Source: Mycteria americana
Taxonomy: Eukaryota; Chordata; Aves; Ciconiiformes; Ciconiidae
Assembly (NCBI RefSeq): GCF_035582795.1
Contig: NC_134367.1
Location: forward strand, 114,600,062 to 114,664,061
Length of the DNA: 64,000 nucleotides
Direction of reading: 5' to 3'
Below, one piece after another: positions 11,901-22,600 of this stretch (its first letter is position 1; the number at the start of each line of letters is the position of its first letter). A model generated the notes under the pieces. The model made no database searches, had not been told where the DNA came from, and saw only the letters and a program-made list of their open reading frames with translations. The position numbers were made by a program, and so were the translations under genes.

Positions 11901-14900
11901 CAGTATCCCCATTGTATTTTCATATAGACTGCTGTAGGCACATGAGGTAATGGTTGCATTAAATGCCTCGTCAGCATGCCCTGCAGTAACACAGTGGCTC
12001 TTATTCCCTACACAAAGCCATCGTTCCTGCCTTAAGTGCAAAGCACTGCAGAAGTCTTGTGAGAGCAGAATGCCATCCCTACACAGGGCAGCCCAAAGAG
12101 AGAGCCTTCTGTCTAGCAGGCTTCCAACTGCAAGAGCCGTCCCCAGCTGCCTCCACTAATAGCTTCCAACATTTTGCCTCCATCGCCAAGTACTCTATAA
12201 CTGAAATTTAATCTAAATGGGGGAAGACTGAAGAATAATCCAAAGCTTTCTCAAGAAAATCTCTGTATACAGAAAGCCATTTCAGGAGCAAGACACATAC
12301 CAGACACCTGATAAACTGGATTTGTAGCAAGCCTGCATTGAAACACAACTTTGACACAATGAGATTTGCCTTCTCTTTTGTTAGGAAGCACTGTGAACTC
12401 AGTATTTTCCTTGAGTATTTAAAATATTTTACCTAAGAAAAGTATTTTTCCCCCCCTCAACTGTAAGACAGCCAAGAAGACTTTAAACTAATGACTTAGT
12501 TTGCCTCAAGACAAGTTTGAAGGACTAAATTTGTTTTTAAGTATTGACAGTTTTACAGTGTGGGTTTGCTTTCCTGTGATCAGAACCTAAGAGCCCTCCA
12601 TAGTGGTGTCTGTGCATGTGTTATCTACAGAGACATTTCAAGAACCAGTTCATGACTTGTTTTGTTTGGGAACCATGCACAAACATGGTATAAGCCAGCG
12701 TGGACTATCCACAGCTACTCAAGTGGAAACTTTTGCTTCTTGGAAAAGCATCAATTTTTCCAGAATTTGACACCAAGAACTTAATAAAGTATGCCTTGTT
12801 TAATTGCAAAGGCAGAGATTTGAGAACACTGTGCTCCCATGTTTGCTAGCCACATTGCTGCCATATATTTGGTTCTCAGTTTCTTCAGTAAACACCTCGT
12901 TTCCCCTATGCTTGGCATACCATCCCTCCTATCTACCTTCAAAATCCCCTGCCACTGCCAGAACTGCCTGTGTAACCATGTGGCATTTCCATCTGACTCA
13001 GTAATGTGTCATAGTACATCTCTGCGACAAATGTTTTTTCAATTAAACCTATTACCCGACTGTTCTGGGACAGCAGCCTTCACAAAGCTGTCCCTTACAT
13101 TGCCACACAATACCCTAGGACATCATCAGCACCAAGACCTTGAAGGGAAAGCTAAGCCAAGTTAATTGTGAGCGCACCTAGCAGACAGGGAGGGTCACAT
13201 AGCCTGGCTGCAACTAACAGACAAGGAGATTTTGCCAGATCAGGCCTCTGAAAAAGTTGTCAGCTATGGCCAACAAGCCGACTGAAAGTGCGGGTGGTTA
13301 AAGATACACAGATCTTAAATACTGCTTTGCTTTTAATCTGTTATTTGAGCACTCAAGAAAACCCATCTGATATTAGCACCCCCACTTTACTGAGTAGGAA
13401 AGGAGGCAATGCATGGAGTGACTAGTTTACCTTCACCCCAAAGACCAGCACCAGTGTGGGAACACCAGTGACTTCCACATCCCAATAGGCCCATGTCCTC
13501 TGCTACCTACAGCCTGACAGACAGACACCTCCGTTTATGCCAGGCAGCCTATGCATCTGAAACTCCAAAGCTTCAATTCAGATCTGAAGCATGACAGGAA
13601 ACATAACTAACTGCCTTTTTACTGCTGTTGTGTAAGAGGCCATTATTTGCACACCATAAACCAGCAAGAAGTACGGAGTTATTTGCATATCACTTGTAGG
13701 CAGATCTTGCCTGCTAGACTTGAGGGTTTTTTTATTTTGTTTTATTTGGTCTCTTCTGGGGGGAGGAGGGAAAGGAATCAAAATTCTATTCAGCTTTTTT
13801 TCCCTGCCAGTAAGAAAGGTTATCGCCTAGACAAGGAGAGATGACTAAGAAAGCAATTATTAAAAAAAGGCAGAAAAGTCTCCCCTGAATTCCTGGAGGT
13901 CACTTCCTCAGCTTTCAGCCAAAGAGGAAATCATCACCTTCTCCGAGCCACCATGAAGTTCACTCCTGATATAATTATCAAGGTAGGTAGAACAAGCAGT
14001 ACTCGCAAAAGGCAATCCCAGCAACACTGCTGAAAAACAGGAACTGTGGTAGCCAGTAGCAGGGCAGAAGTTTTGAGTAGTACCCTTTCCTGTGTTGAAA
14101 TGCATGTTTTTAAGGTAATGCGGGTGTAAGTTGGTACGCAACAGGACTCTTGCAGGAAAGCAAAGCTTCTTAGAAACACATTCAGCACAGAAATCAGCTA
14201 TTATGAGCCCAAGCATCTGTAAGAATTTTCTCATGGCCCTCCGGGCACCTACAGCAACCTAAAACTTAAACCTCACCCTTAAAAACAAGCTCTGAAGGCC
14301 TGCTTTGGGCATCCCAGTACTCGTTACTGAGGTATCCTTCCTGAAGATTGCTGTGAATACTGAGCAGTCAGGCGAGCAAAAGGCTCTGAACAGCTTTACA
14401 TGCAAGTTCTGGCTGTCTGCAGGCTCTCCCGCATGAGATTGCTTAGGTCAGCCCTTGCTCCCAGCAGGAGCCTCTTGATAGCGATATTCTGACAAGGCGA
14501 GTAAGAACATGCCAGACACCCACACTATCAATTGTCAGGAGGCTGTCATCTTGTATATGAGGCATATGTACCTTGTAATTACACATATTTGGGAATAGTA
14601 TTGACTAACAACCAAGAAAAATAATTTGCACGGTCCTCCAAAGACCATGGACTCATTTAATCCAGTAGCAAAGAAACTGAACCTTGTGGCAAGACACAAA
14701 AGCAGAAAATCCAATGCTCTTTTGATACCAAATGATGCCCTCCTGCTGGCATTACTGTACTTTGCCAGAAGGCCTACACTCTTTGCCCAAAAGCAAGTTC
14801 ATTTGCAGCAACTGGAAAGCATCTTAAAAAAAAAAAAAAACCCACCAGACCCTGTTCCAAAAAGGAGATCACTATGAGAAATACTAGTTTTGACTGACCG

Positions 14901-16702
14901 GGGAATTCTTTGGTTCTGAAGCAAGATGAAGCCTGACACACTGAGTAGTCATTCTAAACTAGGTTTGCGTACTGCAGAGGTGGTAGCTAGCTTGTTCAGA
15001 CAAGCCTATTTTAAACCAGAGCTGCAAGTCTCGTCAGACTTTTAGCAGCTTCATCTGCAACTCCCATTAGCTCTGCTCCATGCTGCAGACCAGCCATAGA
15101 TGCTTCAACTCAGATGTTATAGGAAGCAGGGAGATTAGTAGCACATCCTGTCTGCCAGGTCTATACAGACTAAAAGTTTATTTACTGGACATACCACGTG
15201 TTCAAGAAACTGATGGTAAATACCATGGGAAGGCCTCAATATGTAACTAAAGGCCAATAACCTAGGCAAGTGTGTCAAAACACACAAATGTTTGTTGCTG
15301 GACAAGTGTTTGTGCATGACTCAAGCAAAAATGGGACAGCAGTTAAAACTGTATGAGTGAATAACTCAAGTGAATGTGTCAGTCTCAGTAGCCCGAGTTA
15401 AATGGGGATGCAAAGTTTTAGTGTAGGCAAACCAACAGAAAATGAACCACCACGAAGCATAATAGCTATTTGGTCTATTCTGCCCCATTTATGAAAGGAG
15501 CCCCCTGGCATTTTTTTGAAAGCCAGAAAAAACGGGCAAGTCCGTGTGTACGTTTAATACACTTCTACGTTTCCTGTTTCCAGCATCATACCTTAGATAT
15601 TATGTTTCCAGCATTGTATCTTCTCTGTGCAGAGAAGCAAGGCAAAAATCTCCCAAACCTCTGCAGCAAGTACCTTAAAATATAAGCTTCTTCGAGTAGT
15701 CGCTGCAAAAACGTGTTTGCTACGACCAGCGTTTTCCTTCCGTCGGTTCTGCTTCCCCCCTTTTGTCTGCTACCAGGACTGCTGACTCCAGCCGGGCCTG
15801 ATTAAGGGCGGCCTGGCCCCGAGAGGCTGCGCACCGGGGACGGCGGAGCGGGGCTCTAGCTGGCGGGAGGATGGGTGCTCGTCTCAGCCGCCCCGCTCCG
15901 CCGAGGTGCCGCCGCCGTTTTCTAGGCCAGGCCCGAAACCCCTCAGCTTTGGGGAAGATGGCTCCCGCCGGGGGCCGGCCGTCGGGGCGGATGCGACTGA
16001 GGCCGCGCTTCCTCCCGAGCGGGGCACCCCCCCGGCCCCCGGGGCGGGCTCCCGCTCCCACCACCACCACCACCACCCCCCCACCCCGCGGCCTTTCTGC
16101 CAGGCTGCGACCTACTCCCCGCGCAGCCCCTCGCGTGGGGGGAGCCGCCGCCCCTCCCCCCCCAGCCGCGCCCTGCGGCACGGGGAGGGGCCGCGCATCG
16201 CCCCGCGGCGGCAGCGCCCCCCCCCCCCCCCCCGGCTCTTCCCGCTTCACTCGCTCTCCTCGCCGCCCCCCCGCAGGCGAAATGGACGCGCCCGCCCCTA
16301 GCGCCTGTGTGCGGCGCGGAGCCTACCATCGCCTCACGGGGGGACGATGAAAGCGAGAGGACAGTTCCATCGCCTCAAAGGGGGGGGGAAGTAACCTTCT
16401 GCCGCCTCATGGCGGGATGGGGGGGGCGGGGGGGGGAAGGGAGGAGAACGGATCCGCCGCCTCAAGTTCAAAGGCGAAAGGACCGGGGGGAGGGAAGGAG
16501 AAGGAAAGGGGGGCGCAACACGGTCGTGCCGCCGGGCACAGCAGCGGCGCCGGCCGGAGCGCAGGCCGGGATGCGGCGGGCGGGCGGTACCGACCGCCCC
16601 CTCCTCTCTTTCCCCGGGGATGAAGGCGAAGGAGGGGGGGAGGGGGAGAAGCGTAACGGCCCGCGCCCCCCGCTCCCCCGGCGGCGCCCGGCTCCCTACC
16701 AT
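5832..16702 (-). CDS. DSTN: Destrin (actin-depolymerising factor, ADF), four coding exons
   Basis: The spliced CDS is complement(join(5832..5941,7251..7327,7563..7870,16700..16702)), 498 nt, giving 165 residues plus stop, the normal vertebrate ADF length. Destrin binds G- and F-actin, severs filaments and speeds monomer loss from pointed ends in the cytoplasm. The protein is one ADF-homology domain. Visible landmarks are Ser3 after the initiator Met (in 'MASGV', the LIM-kinase/slingshot control site in this family), the basic KKRKK nuclear-localisation run at residues 30-34, Trp104, and the long actin-binding helix with Lys112 and Lys114 in '[19 protein letters not shown]'. All introns have GT/AG ends and compatible phases. 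The sequence is nearly identical to chicken and human destrin rather than cofilin. The gene looks functional; no stop or frameshift is seen. Confidence 0.96.
5942..7250 (-). other. DSTN: DSTN intron 3
   Basis: The donor is GTATGT (7250 downward), the acceptor TTTTTTTAG. It includes a 17-base A run at 7152-7168 close to exon 3. Nothing else is recognised in it. Confidence 0.85.
7251..7327 (-). CDS. DSTN: DSTN coding exon 3
   Basis: A 77-bp exon completing Trp104 and encoding '[20 protein letters not shown]' then KKKFQ and the first base of Gly. It carries the actin-binding helix with Lys112 and Lys114. It is flanked by TAG on the 5' side and GTATGT on the 3' side. Confidence 0.95.
7563..7870 (-). 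CDS. DSTN: DSTN coding exon 2
   Basis: A 308-bp exon encoding residues 2-103 and two bases of Trp104. It begins GCA-TCT-GGA (Ala-Ser-Gly) directly after a TTTGCAG acceptor and ends at a GTAAGC donor. It holds regulatory Ser3 and the KKRKK motif. Intron 2 (7328-7562) is only 235 bp. The open frame on the opposite strand across this exon is a shadow. Confidence 0.96.
8540..8558. repeat. Poly(C) tract, 19 bases
   Basis: An uninterrupted homopolymer run in DSTN intron 1. Its length is likely to vary between individuals or by sequencing error. Confidence 0.9.
8746..8771. repeat. Poly(A) tract, 26 bases
   Basis: An uninterrupted A run in DSTN intron 1, T on the transcribed strand. No retroposed gene is recognised beside it. 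Confidence 0.9.
13370..13520 (-). repeat. Probable MIR-type SINE, reverse orientation
   Basis: The order of motifs resembles an inverted MIR: 'cccccactttactgag...aggaaaggaggcaatg' (compare the MIR 'cccattttacagatggggaaactgag'), then a 'gtgactagtttac' segment, then a 'cacatccc..aggcccatgtcctctgct' segment. It is strongly diverged, and identified by eye only. Confidence 0.5.
16217..16233. repeat. Poly(C) tract, 17 bases, in CpG island
   Basis: A pure C run followed by more C-rich sequence and preceded by GGC/GGA-rich sequence. On the other strand it is a G run with quadruplex potential. Confidence 0.85.
16700..16702 (-). CDS. DSTN: DSTN coding exon 1: start codon only
   Basis: Read on the minus strand the sequence is 'GACACCATGGTAGGGAGC': a good Kozak context (ACC) and an ATG immediately followed by a GT donor. 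This matches the known destrin/cofilin gene layout, in which exon 1 contributes only the initiator Met. It lies in the CpG island and no other ATG-GT fits nearby. Confidence 0.88.
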
Positions 16703-16829
16703 GGTGTCGGCGGGGCGCGGCGGGCGGCGGAGCGCGGTGCGGCAGCAGCTGTTCCCCTCGGATGCTGGGCGCGGCGCGGGCTCCGGCAGCAGGAAGGGAA
16801 GCGGCGAGGGCGCGAGCCGGGCGGAAACG

Positions 16830-17090
16830 CTGCCGACGTCACGGCCGCCGTGCCCGGAGGAGGAAGCGGTTGCTATGGTGGGAGCCCTGCGTGGCAACGC
16901 CCCGGACCCCTCCTCCTCTCCCCCCACCCCACCCGGCTCCGCGCGCACGCGCGTGTCCGCCCGCACCCGGGGGGAGGGGAACCCACGCACCCCCAGCCCC
17001 CCTCCGGCCCGGCCGAGGGGGTGGGCTGCCCAATCACGGGGGGGAGCCGCCGGGTGATTGACGGCGGTCACGCGCCGGCCGGCCAATGGT
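16830..17090 (-). promoter_or_regulatory. DSTN: DSTN core promoter region with CRE-, RFX-, NRF1- and CCAAT-like sites
   Basis: Upstream of the first exon I see a CRE-like TGACGTC (minus strand, 16835-16841), two X-box/RFX-like half sites (GTTGCTATGG at 16869-16878 and GTGGCAAC at 16891-16898), an NRF1-like GCGCACGCGCG at 16943-16953, and CCAAT boxes at 17030-17034 and 17083-17087. No TATA box is evident. Motif matches are by eye; the transcription start is not fixed. Confidence 0.5.
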
Positions 17091-17493
17091 GGCGGCTCCT
17101 CTGCGAGGTGGGGCGGGATTACCTGCCCCAAGGTGTGCGGGGGGGGGGAGGGCGGGGAGGCGCTGAGGGGAGAGTTGGGGGCTGAGGGAGCCGCGAGGGA
17201 AAGGGCGGCTGCCGGGGGGGCAAAAAGAGGAGTGGGGCCGTTGGGGACATGAAAGGGACTGAGGCAGTCGTGAGGGGTAGGGGAGCGGTTGGGGGGCGGC
17301 AATCATGGGGGGGCAGAGGGAGCTTTGGGGGGCACCGGGGGGGCATCCAAGGGGGCGGCTGTGGCGCGGTCACGGCCCTGTGGCAAGCAGGAGGGCAGCC
17401 CGCGGGGGGAGGCGGCCTGAAAGGCCGCAGATGGGGGCGGGGGGTCAGGAGAGCTGGCGAGGAGGAAGTGTGGGGCTTCTCTTTCTTTCTCTC

Positions 17494-17510
17494 TTTTTTT
17501 TTTTTTTTTT
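17494..17510. repeat. Poly(T) tract, 17 bases
   Basis: A T run preceded by a CTTT-rich pyrimidine stretch at the distal border of the DSTN CpG island. Confidence 0.85.
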
Positions 17511-17559
17511 AGGGTTTTTTTAATACCTACTTTGGTGCGATCTCAGTCAGGCACTCCTG

Positions 17560-17760
17560 ATTGGCTCAGGCCGGCCGCGCTCGCCGTGTGCTGCAGGAAA
17601 CCCTGTGCATTTCTTCCCAGCGGCGGCGGCAGCAGCACTAGCAGCAGCGGCAGCGGCGTCCCGGCATGAATCAGAGCGGCATCTATTTCAGGTGGCTGAA
17701 ACAATGAACGGTTTGTCTTCGGGACAAAGCTGACCGCTGAGAAAACGCTGCTGCTGAGAC
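17560..17760 (+). promoter_or_regulatory. Possible divergent first exon beside the DSTN promoter
   Basis: A CGG/CAG-rich segment resembling a GC-rich 5' UTR is followed by an ATG at about 17666 in good context and a very short frame (13 codons, 'MNQSGIYFRWLKQ' then stop). An AG-GTGGCT sequence within it could be a weak donor. It could be a divergent non-coding transcript of the bidirectional CpG-island promoter. I recognise no protein, and the region may equally be silent. Confidence 0.25.
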
Positions 17761-20700
17761 CGGGGTGCTCGGAGAAGCTGCTGTTCCATGTTTGTTGCTG
17801 TACTGCTCACTCTGAAATGCTACGAAAATATTATTTCCGTGATGTTTTTGGGCAATGAAGCTCGAGCTTTTTGTAATCAGATTACAGAAGCACCTGCTAA
17901 TGTTAAAAAATGTATAGACAGTTAGGTTTCATTACTGGATCCTGACTGCAGTGGTGTTCCTGGCTTGAATTGATGAGCAAAGAGCCCCCGGCCTCAAGCT
18001 TTTTTGTTGAGTCTGTGTGCCTGCTTGTAAGCAGAAAACAAAAACAAGACTCGATCGCCTGTTTCAGGGCTGGGGTATGAGGCAGCAATACCTCATACCA
18101 GGTTACAGCTAGTATAAAGCTGCAATAATAAAGGTGTGAGCTGTACCTTACAGTTTTCATCCATATTGCTGTTCTGATTAAGGGTGTTACATTTTGATTT
18201 TTTTCCCCTCCTTGCTGCATACCCCAGTAGATGGCCTTTTTAGATGCTGTTATGCCTGTTCACATTAGATAGAAGTTGCTGAAAGACCCCATACTGAAGA
18301 TGCATGTATCGGAAAAGCAGTCCTATTGTGTTAGGCTCTTTTGTTGGGTGGCTTATGCTGGCCGGGGGTCCCTTTTGCAAGAGCATTTTGCATCAGATTT
18401 GTACTGGAACTAGCAAAAGACCTACCAGTATGACTTAGACTTAAATTGGGGTGGGTGGGTAGTTCCTCCCTAGGCTCTTTTCTGATGTATTTAATCAAGG
18501 AATGCTTAAATTTGGACTAAAGTCTTAACTGACTTTGGAAGTAATAACAAGAATTGAGTAGGAACATGTTTGGTTTTTTGGTTTTGTTTTTTTAAAAGTA
18601 TAGTTCTAAGACAAGTCGGGTAAAATGCCTGTGTAATAGTAGAGCTTCAGTCCTACAAATACGTTTGGCTGGACAATTTGTTCTGGTCCCGTCTTTCTGC
18701 TGTGACTGTTAGCCTGGTGGCAGTGCGTGCTGCGTGGCTGGGAGAGAAAATCAAGGCAGGCAGTTTGGTGATGCACAGTGCCGTAGCAGACCTCCATCTC
18801 TGGTGGCACATAACAGAGACCTGGGGCAGCTGTGCTTTTTAGTCTTAATTGATGTGGGTAATTTGTCTGTTATTGTTCCAAGCTTGCTCTTCATAGATCG
18901 GTTTCACTATGAAAGAGGGGTACAGAAGTAAGACATCCTGGGGAGGAGGGGAAGGGATGATGTAAGGCCATGAGAACAGGGCTAGGGCTGTTTCACGTTG
19001 TATACTTATAAGGAAAAATGAGCTGGAACTGTCCTGTTGGCTCAGTCTGTTTCAAGAGGTCTTTTTGGAAACTGCAGTGGGTTGAGAAGGTATCTAACTA
19101 GTTAAAGGAACCTCAGCAGGGACAGGAACGCCTTCACCAGCAGAGTATGGGAGATCTCTCTCACTTGTTTCTGTCTCATGGGGAAGATGTGCTTGCTCTG
19201 GGAAGGACATTTACTGAGAACCATGATGGCTTTTTGAAAGGTTTAATTCCCCAAAAGACAAAACAGCATAGTCCAGTGAGGCATAAACACAGCGGTTGTT
19301 TGCTTTGAAGAAGCTAGAGGCAGGAGCTGTGTGTCAAGATGCACTGACAAGTGCGTGGCTTATGGTGGTACCAGGCTGCCTTAGCACAGGGCTCCACAGA
19401 CTCTGCGTGCTGTACCAGCACGGGCACTGGGAGCTCCAGCTCCGCAGCGGGAGCTGCCTGCCGGTGATTACCAGTACATATGTCACAGTTTGGGAACCCC
19501 TGCTGTATGTAAATCCCGTGCTGCTGCTTGTGTAGGGGAAAGGGAGTGTTTTTCCAGTCCTGTGCTGCTCCCCTGACTCGACAGCCCATTCCTCACATGC
19601 CTGTGACCTTAAGCATCACCCCAACCATCTGCAGTGCTGTGGTTTCCCTCAGAGAGGGCTTGCAGAAGGGTCCCCGTGCAGCAGCTACATAGCTGTCTTC
19701 TTGGTGCCTGAACAGAGGGGAAGCTCCCTGTTTTGGGGATAGTGGGAGGGAATTTTGGTGCTGCTTTCTACTAGCTCCCTTTTAATCAGTCCTGCCCTTT
19801 TGATGGGACAGGGACGTGGGGCAGAGGTGAGGAAGTTGTGCGTTATGGCTTATTGCCACACTGACACTAACCCTCTCATGGCTTACTGCTCCACTAACGC
19901 ACGCCCTGTTACGGCCAGCTGCTGTGGTGGTGTACGAGTGAGCAAGGTTAAGGCTTCCAGGAGCTGAGACTCACCCCTTTGCTACCAGGGTTTCAGTGCA
20001 ATACAAGGTTGTTATGAAGAAAAAAATGAGCACTGTGGATTGCTACAGCATTGTGGAGATGGAGGTTTTTTACTGGCTTTGCTGCTTTTCAACACTGAAT
20101 AAGCTTTGTCCTTTTTTCCTAGTGTTAAAGCTATAAATAAGCTAGGCTGAAAGCTCAAGCTGGGTGTTTGGACGAACCATCTCGAAAGGTGAATCCCCCT
20201 CTCTCTCTTAAGGCAAATGGCATTTGCAATTAACCTGAAACTTCCCTCCAGAAAATCCACCCTCCAGCCATGGGGGACCGCAAGAAATTTCAGCAGTCCT
20301 GCAGCTGGTGGCGACTACTTTGGCTCCAGTCTGAAACACCGGTGTGAATTGCAGCCGACAGGCGTCTGTCCAGTGAAGGACCGCTTCAAAGCCCAGTGTG
20401 GTCAATATAAAAAGTTGCCCATGGACTCCCATTTGTGAATGAGACCGTGCATCAACAGAAACCAAAGATCTACCTTACTGACTTTCTAGCATTTGAGATG
20501 GTGACTACTTGCTTACTTTATATGCCTCAGCTATTTGAACTCCCCCTCCCGTCCTCCAAGCTACTGACTCATTTCCTCCTCTAAAACCTTCCTTTTTTAG
20601 CCTTTCGCTCTGAAGTATTTGGTGGCTGTTTTGAGCTGCCTGCTCCATGCCTTACTTAGGCAAACTCCTACATGACAGCCCTGCAAGCCTTGCTTTTGTA

Positions 20701-21454
20701 CCGTGGAAATCAGTTTTTTTTTCCCCAATACTTTCAGTTCTGAGGGGCAGTTTTAGCTACTGACTGTGCTCTTAGGCAAATTGCTTCTTTGCTGTTGGAA
20801 ATCAGGGAGGCAGACAATTGGCAAAGCAGCTGGTGAGCTGAGACTGCTGCTGCTTATGCTAATGGCTGTTGTCTCCCTGTTAGCTGGTGGTTCCCCATCT
20901 GTCAGCATCCACTTGCTGTCTTTTCATACTCTTTCACCCTGATATTGCAGTTCGAGCAGGGATCGCAGAGACTCCTCTTTGGCTGGACAACCACCCCGCA
21001 ACCGCAGAGCCCCCACCATCGCAGGATCAGGCCCTGACTTTATGTGCTGTCTCATGCAGCAAAGAAACAGGCAATGTCCCCGTGTGCGAGGCCTGATGTG
21101 GTGGTGGCCCTGAGCTTTGGTCGAGGCTGATGGATGCTACTGTAACCGCACTAGCTGAGTGTGCCTGAAGTGTAGTCCATTTTTCTCAGGGCTTATGGAA
21201 TATTGGCTCTGTGCTCTTGGCGTCGCAAGGCTCAGCAAAGATAATTTTAGACAGGAACAGAAAGTCTCTGTAAACCTTACAGTCATAGCTATTTCACTGG
21301 CAGAAACAAAGCACTGAGAAGCCCATAGCTGTGCATTGCTGAAATGTTCTACTTAGTAGATGCACCGGAATCAAAATTTAAAGGGAAATTTTGGGGGAGG
21401 AGGAGAACCTAAAGGTGATTTCCAGAAACTGCTATGATGCTCCACTCCTTTTCC

Positions 21455-21685
21455 AAGGAGGTGGTGTGGCACAGCAGGCAGCGTGCAGGAGCCAAGAACC
21501 TGGAGTCTGGTCCAAACCCCTGCCCTAGCCTGTGGGGTGAGGCTGGGCAAGCTGTTTTTCCCCCCTTTGCCTTAGTTTCCCATTTGCAAAGTGTTAATGT
21601 TGTTACTGCCTTTTCTGTAATGCAATTTGAGATTTAGTGGAGATCGGAGCTGGGTGTTGCTTATAAATATGTGCTATTTTTACAG
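21455..21685 (+). repeat. MIR-family SINE, diverged
   Basis: The order of segments follows the MIR consensus: a 'ggtgtggcacagcaggcagcg' head, 'aacctggagtctggtcc', 'gggcaagctg', then the core-like 'gccttagtttcccatttgca' and 'aatgttgttactgcc', and a tail with 'ttgagatttagtgg...tataaatatg'. This is an ancient tRNA-derived SINE shared by amniotes. It was identified by eye. Confidence 0.7.
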
Positions 21686-22429
21686 TAATGAAAAGGCTGT
21701 CCTAAATTGCTGAGGATGAATGCCAGAACTTGTATTCTTTTTAATTTGCTCTCAACTTCCACAACTGCTGCAAGTTGCAGTCCTTTTAATTTCCGCATGG
21801 TAAAAACTCTGCAGGCTATGAACAACTGGACCAGAATCTGACCCTGCTTACTGCTGTAAAACCTGGCTAATTGTATCAGCCTCATCAGAACCATTCTGGA
21901 TTGAGTGTGATGGGGAAGGTAGCCTGATGCTTCATTACCTCTGGGGCATTTTCACCACTAGAAGGACGTAGGAGGGAACACAAGAAGGCAGCTCAGGAAT
22001 GGAACAGCCCCATGTTAATTTAAATATGCAAGAATGTCATCAAGCTACTCTCCTACCTGGCTTGTTTAATTTTTTTTTCCTTTTTTTTTCACTTTTGTTG
22101 CCACTAAAGTGCCTGTCCAAAGTACTTTGTATGATGAGAGTGAAACGCATCCTGCCCCAGAATCAGCTCAAGGACTAGCCACTCCTCAACTCTCGCTTAA
22201 ATCCTCAAAATAGGCAACAAGCAAAACTTACAATGATGCGTTGGTTTCCCTGTATGCATGTGAATTGGGTCTTAAATCCCTCTCAGTCTGAGAAAGGAGG
22301 CTCATGCTGAGTACACTGAAGCCTTGAAGTCCTCTTAACCAGTGAGTAAAGCTTTAAGCAGCATCTCTGGCTGTATTACCCGAATGCTTTGCAGCGTTCA
22401 GTGTGGTTATGCTCCTGAGCTTTTGCTGC

Positions 22430-22600
22430 GAGACACGGCTGTGTGCGCAACCCCTTTTATAGAGGGGGAGAGCTGAGCCGAGAGCGGCTGCATGACTCTC
22501 CCAGCCTCGGGCAGGAAATCTGTGGTAAGTCTGATGAAGTCTTCACTGCCTTTACAGGGTAACACCCTAACCCTTAGGCCATCTCTCCTCTGCGCATGTA
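22430..22600 (-). repeat. Possible MIR-type SINE, reverse orientation
   Basis: A segment reading 'caccctaacccttaggccat' followed by 'ctctcctct' resembles the complement of the MIR head, preceded by 'gactctcccagcctcgggca' and 'ggaaatctgtgg' which resemble the inverted middle. It is old and diverged. Confidence 0.45.

Larger units (their letters stand above)
7871..16699 (-). other. DSTN: DSTN intron 1 (8.8 kb)
   Basis: This intron lies between the ATG-only first exon (donor GTAGGG at 16699) and exon 2 (acceptor TTTGCAG at 7871). It contains a 19-base C run at 8540-8558, a 26-base A run at 8746-8771, a short CAG/GCA run near 10475, an A run near 14826-14840, and a MIR-like SINE at about 13370-13520. 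I see no nested gene, snoRNA or microRNA that I can support. The promoter-proximal part (15.75-16.7 kb) is CpG island and may hold intronic regulatory elements. Confidence 0.85.
15750..17460. promoter_or_regulatory. DSTN: CpG island spanning the DSTN first exon
   Basis: This is a sustained GC- and CpG-rich block with C/G homopolymers, a CCA run at about 16058-16076 and a 17-base C tract at 16217-16233. It brackets the DSTN start codon at 16700-16702. Such islands mark housekeeping promoters in birds, which suits a broadly expressed actin regulator. Long open frames on both strands inside it are composition artefacts. Confidence 0.85.

Noticed and set aside
15884-16301. His-run and Trp/Gly-run frames
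   Set aside because: Produced by the CCA/TGG trinucleotide run at about 16058-16076, not a protein.
16307-17302. Long open frames (over 290 codons) on both strands around the DSTN promoter
   Set aside because: Pro/Gly/Arg/Ala-rich translations of a CpG island with homopolymers. Stop codons are rare there by composition; no domain or splice support.
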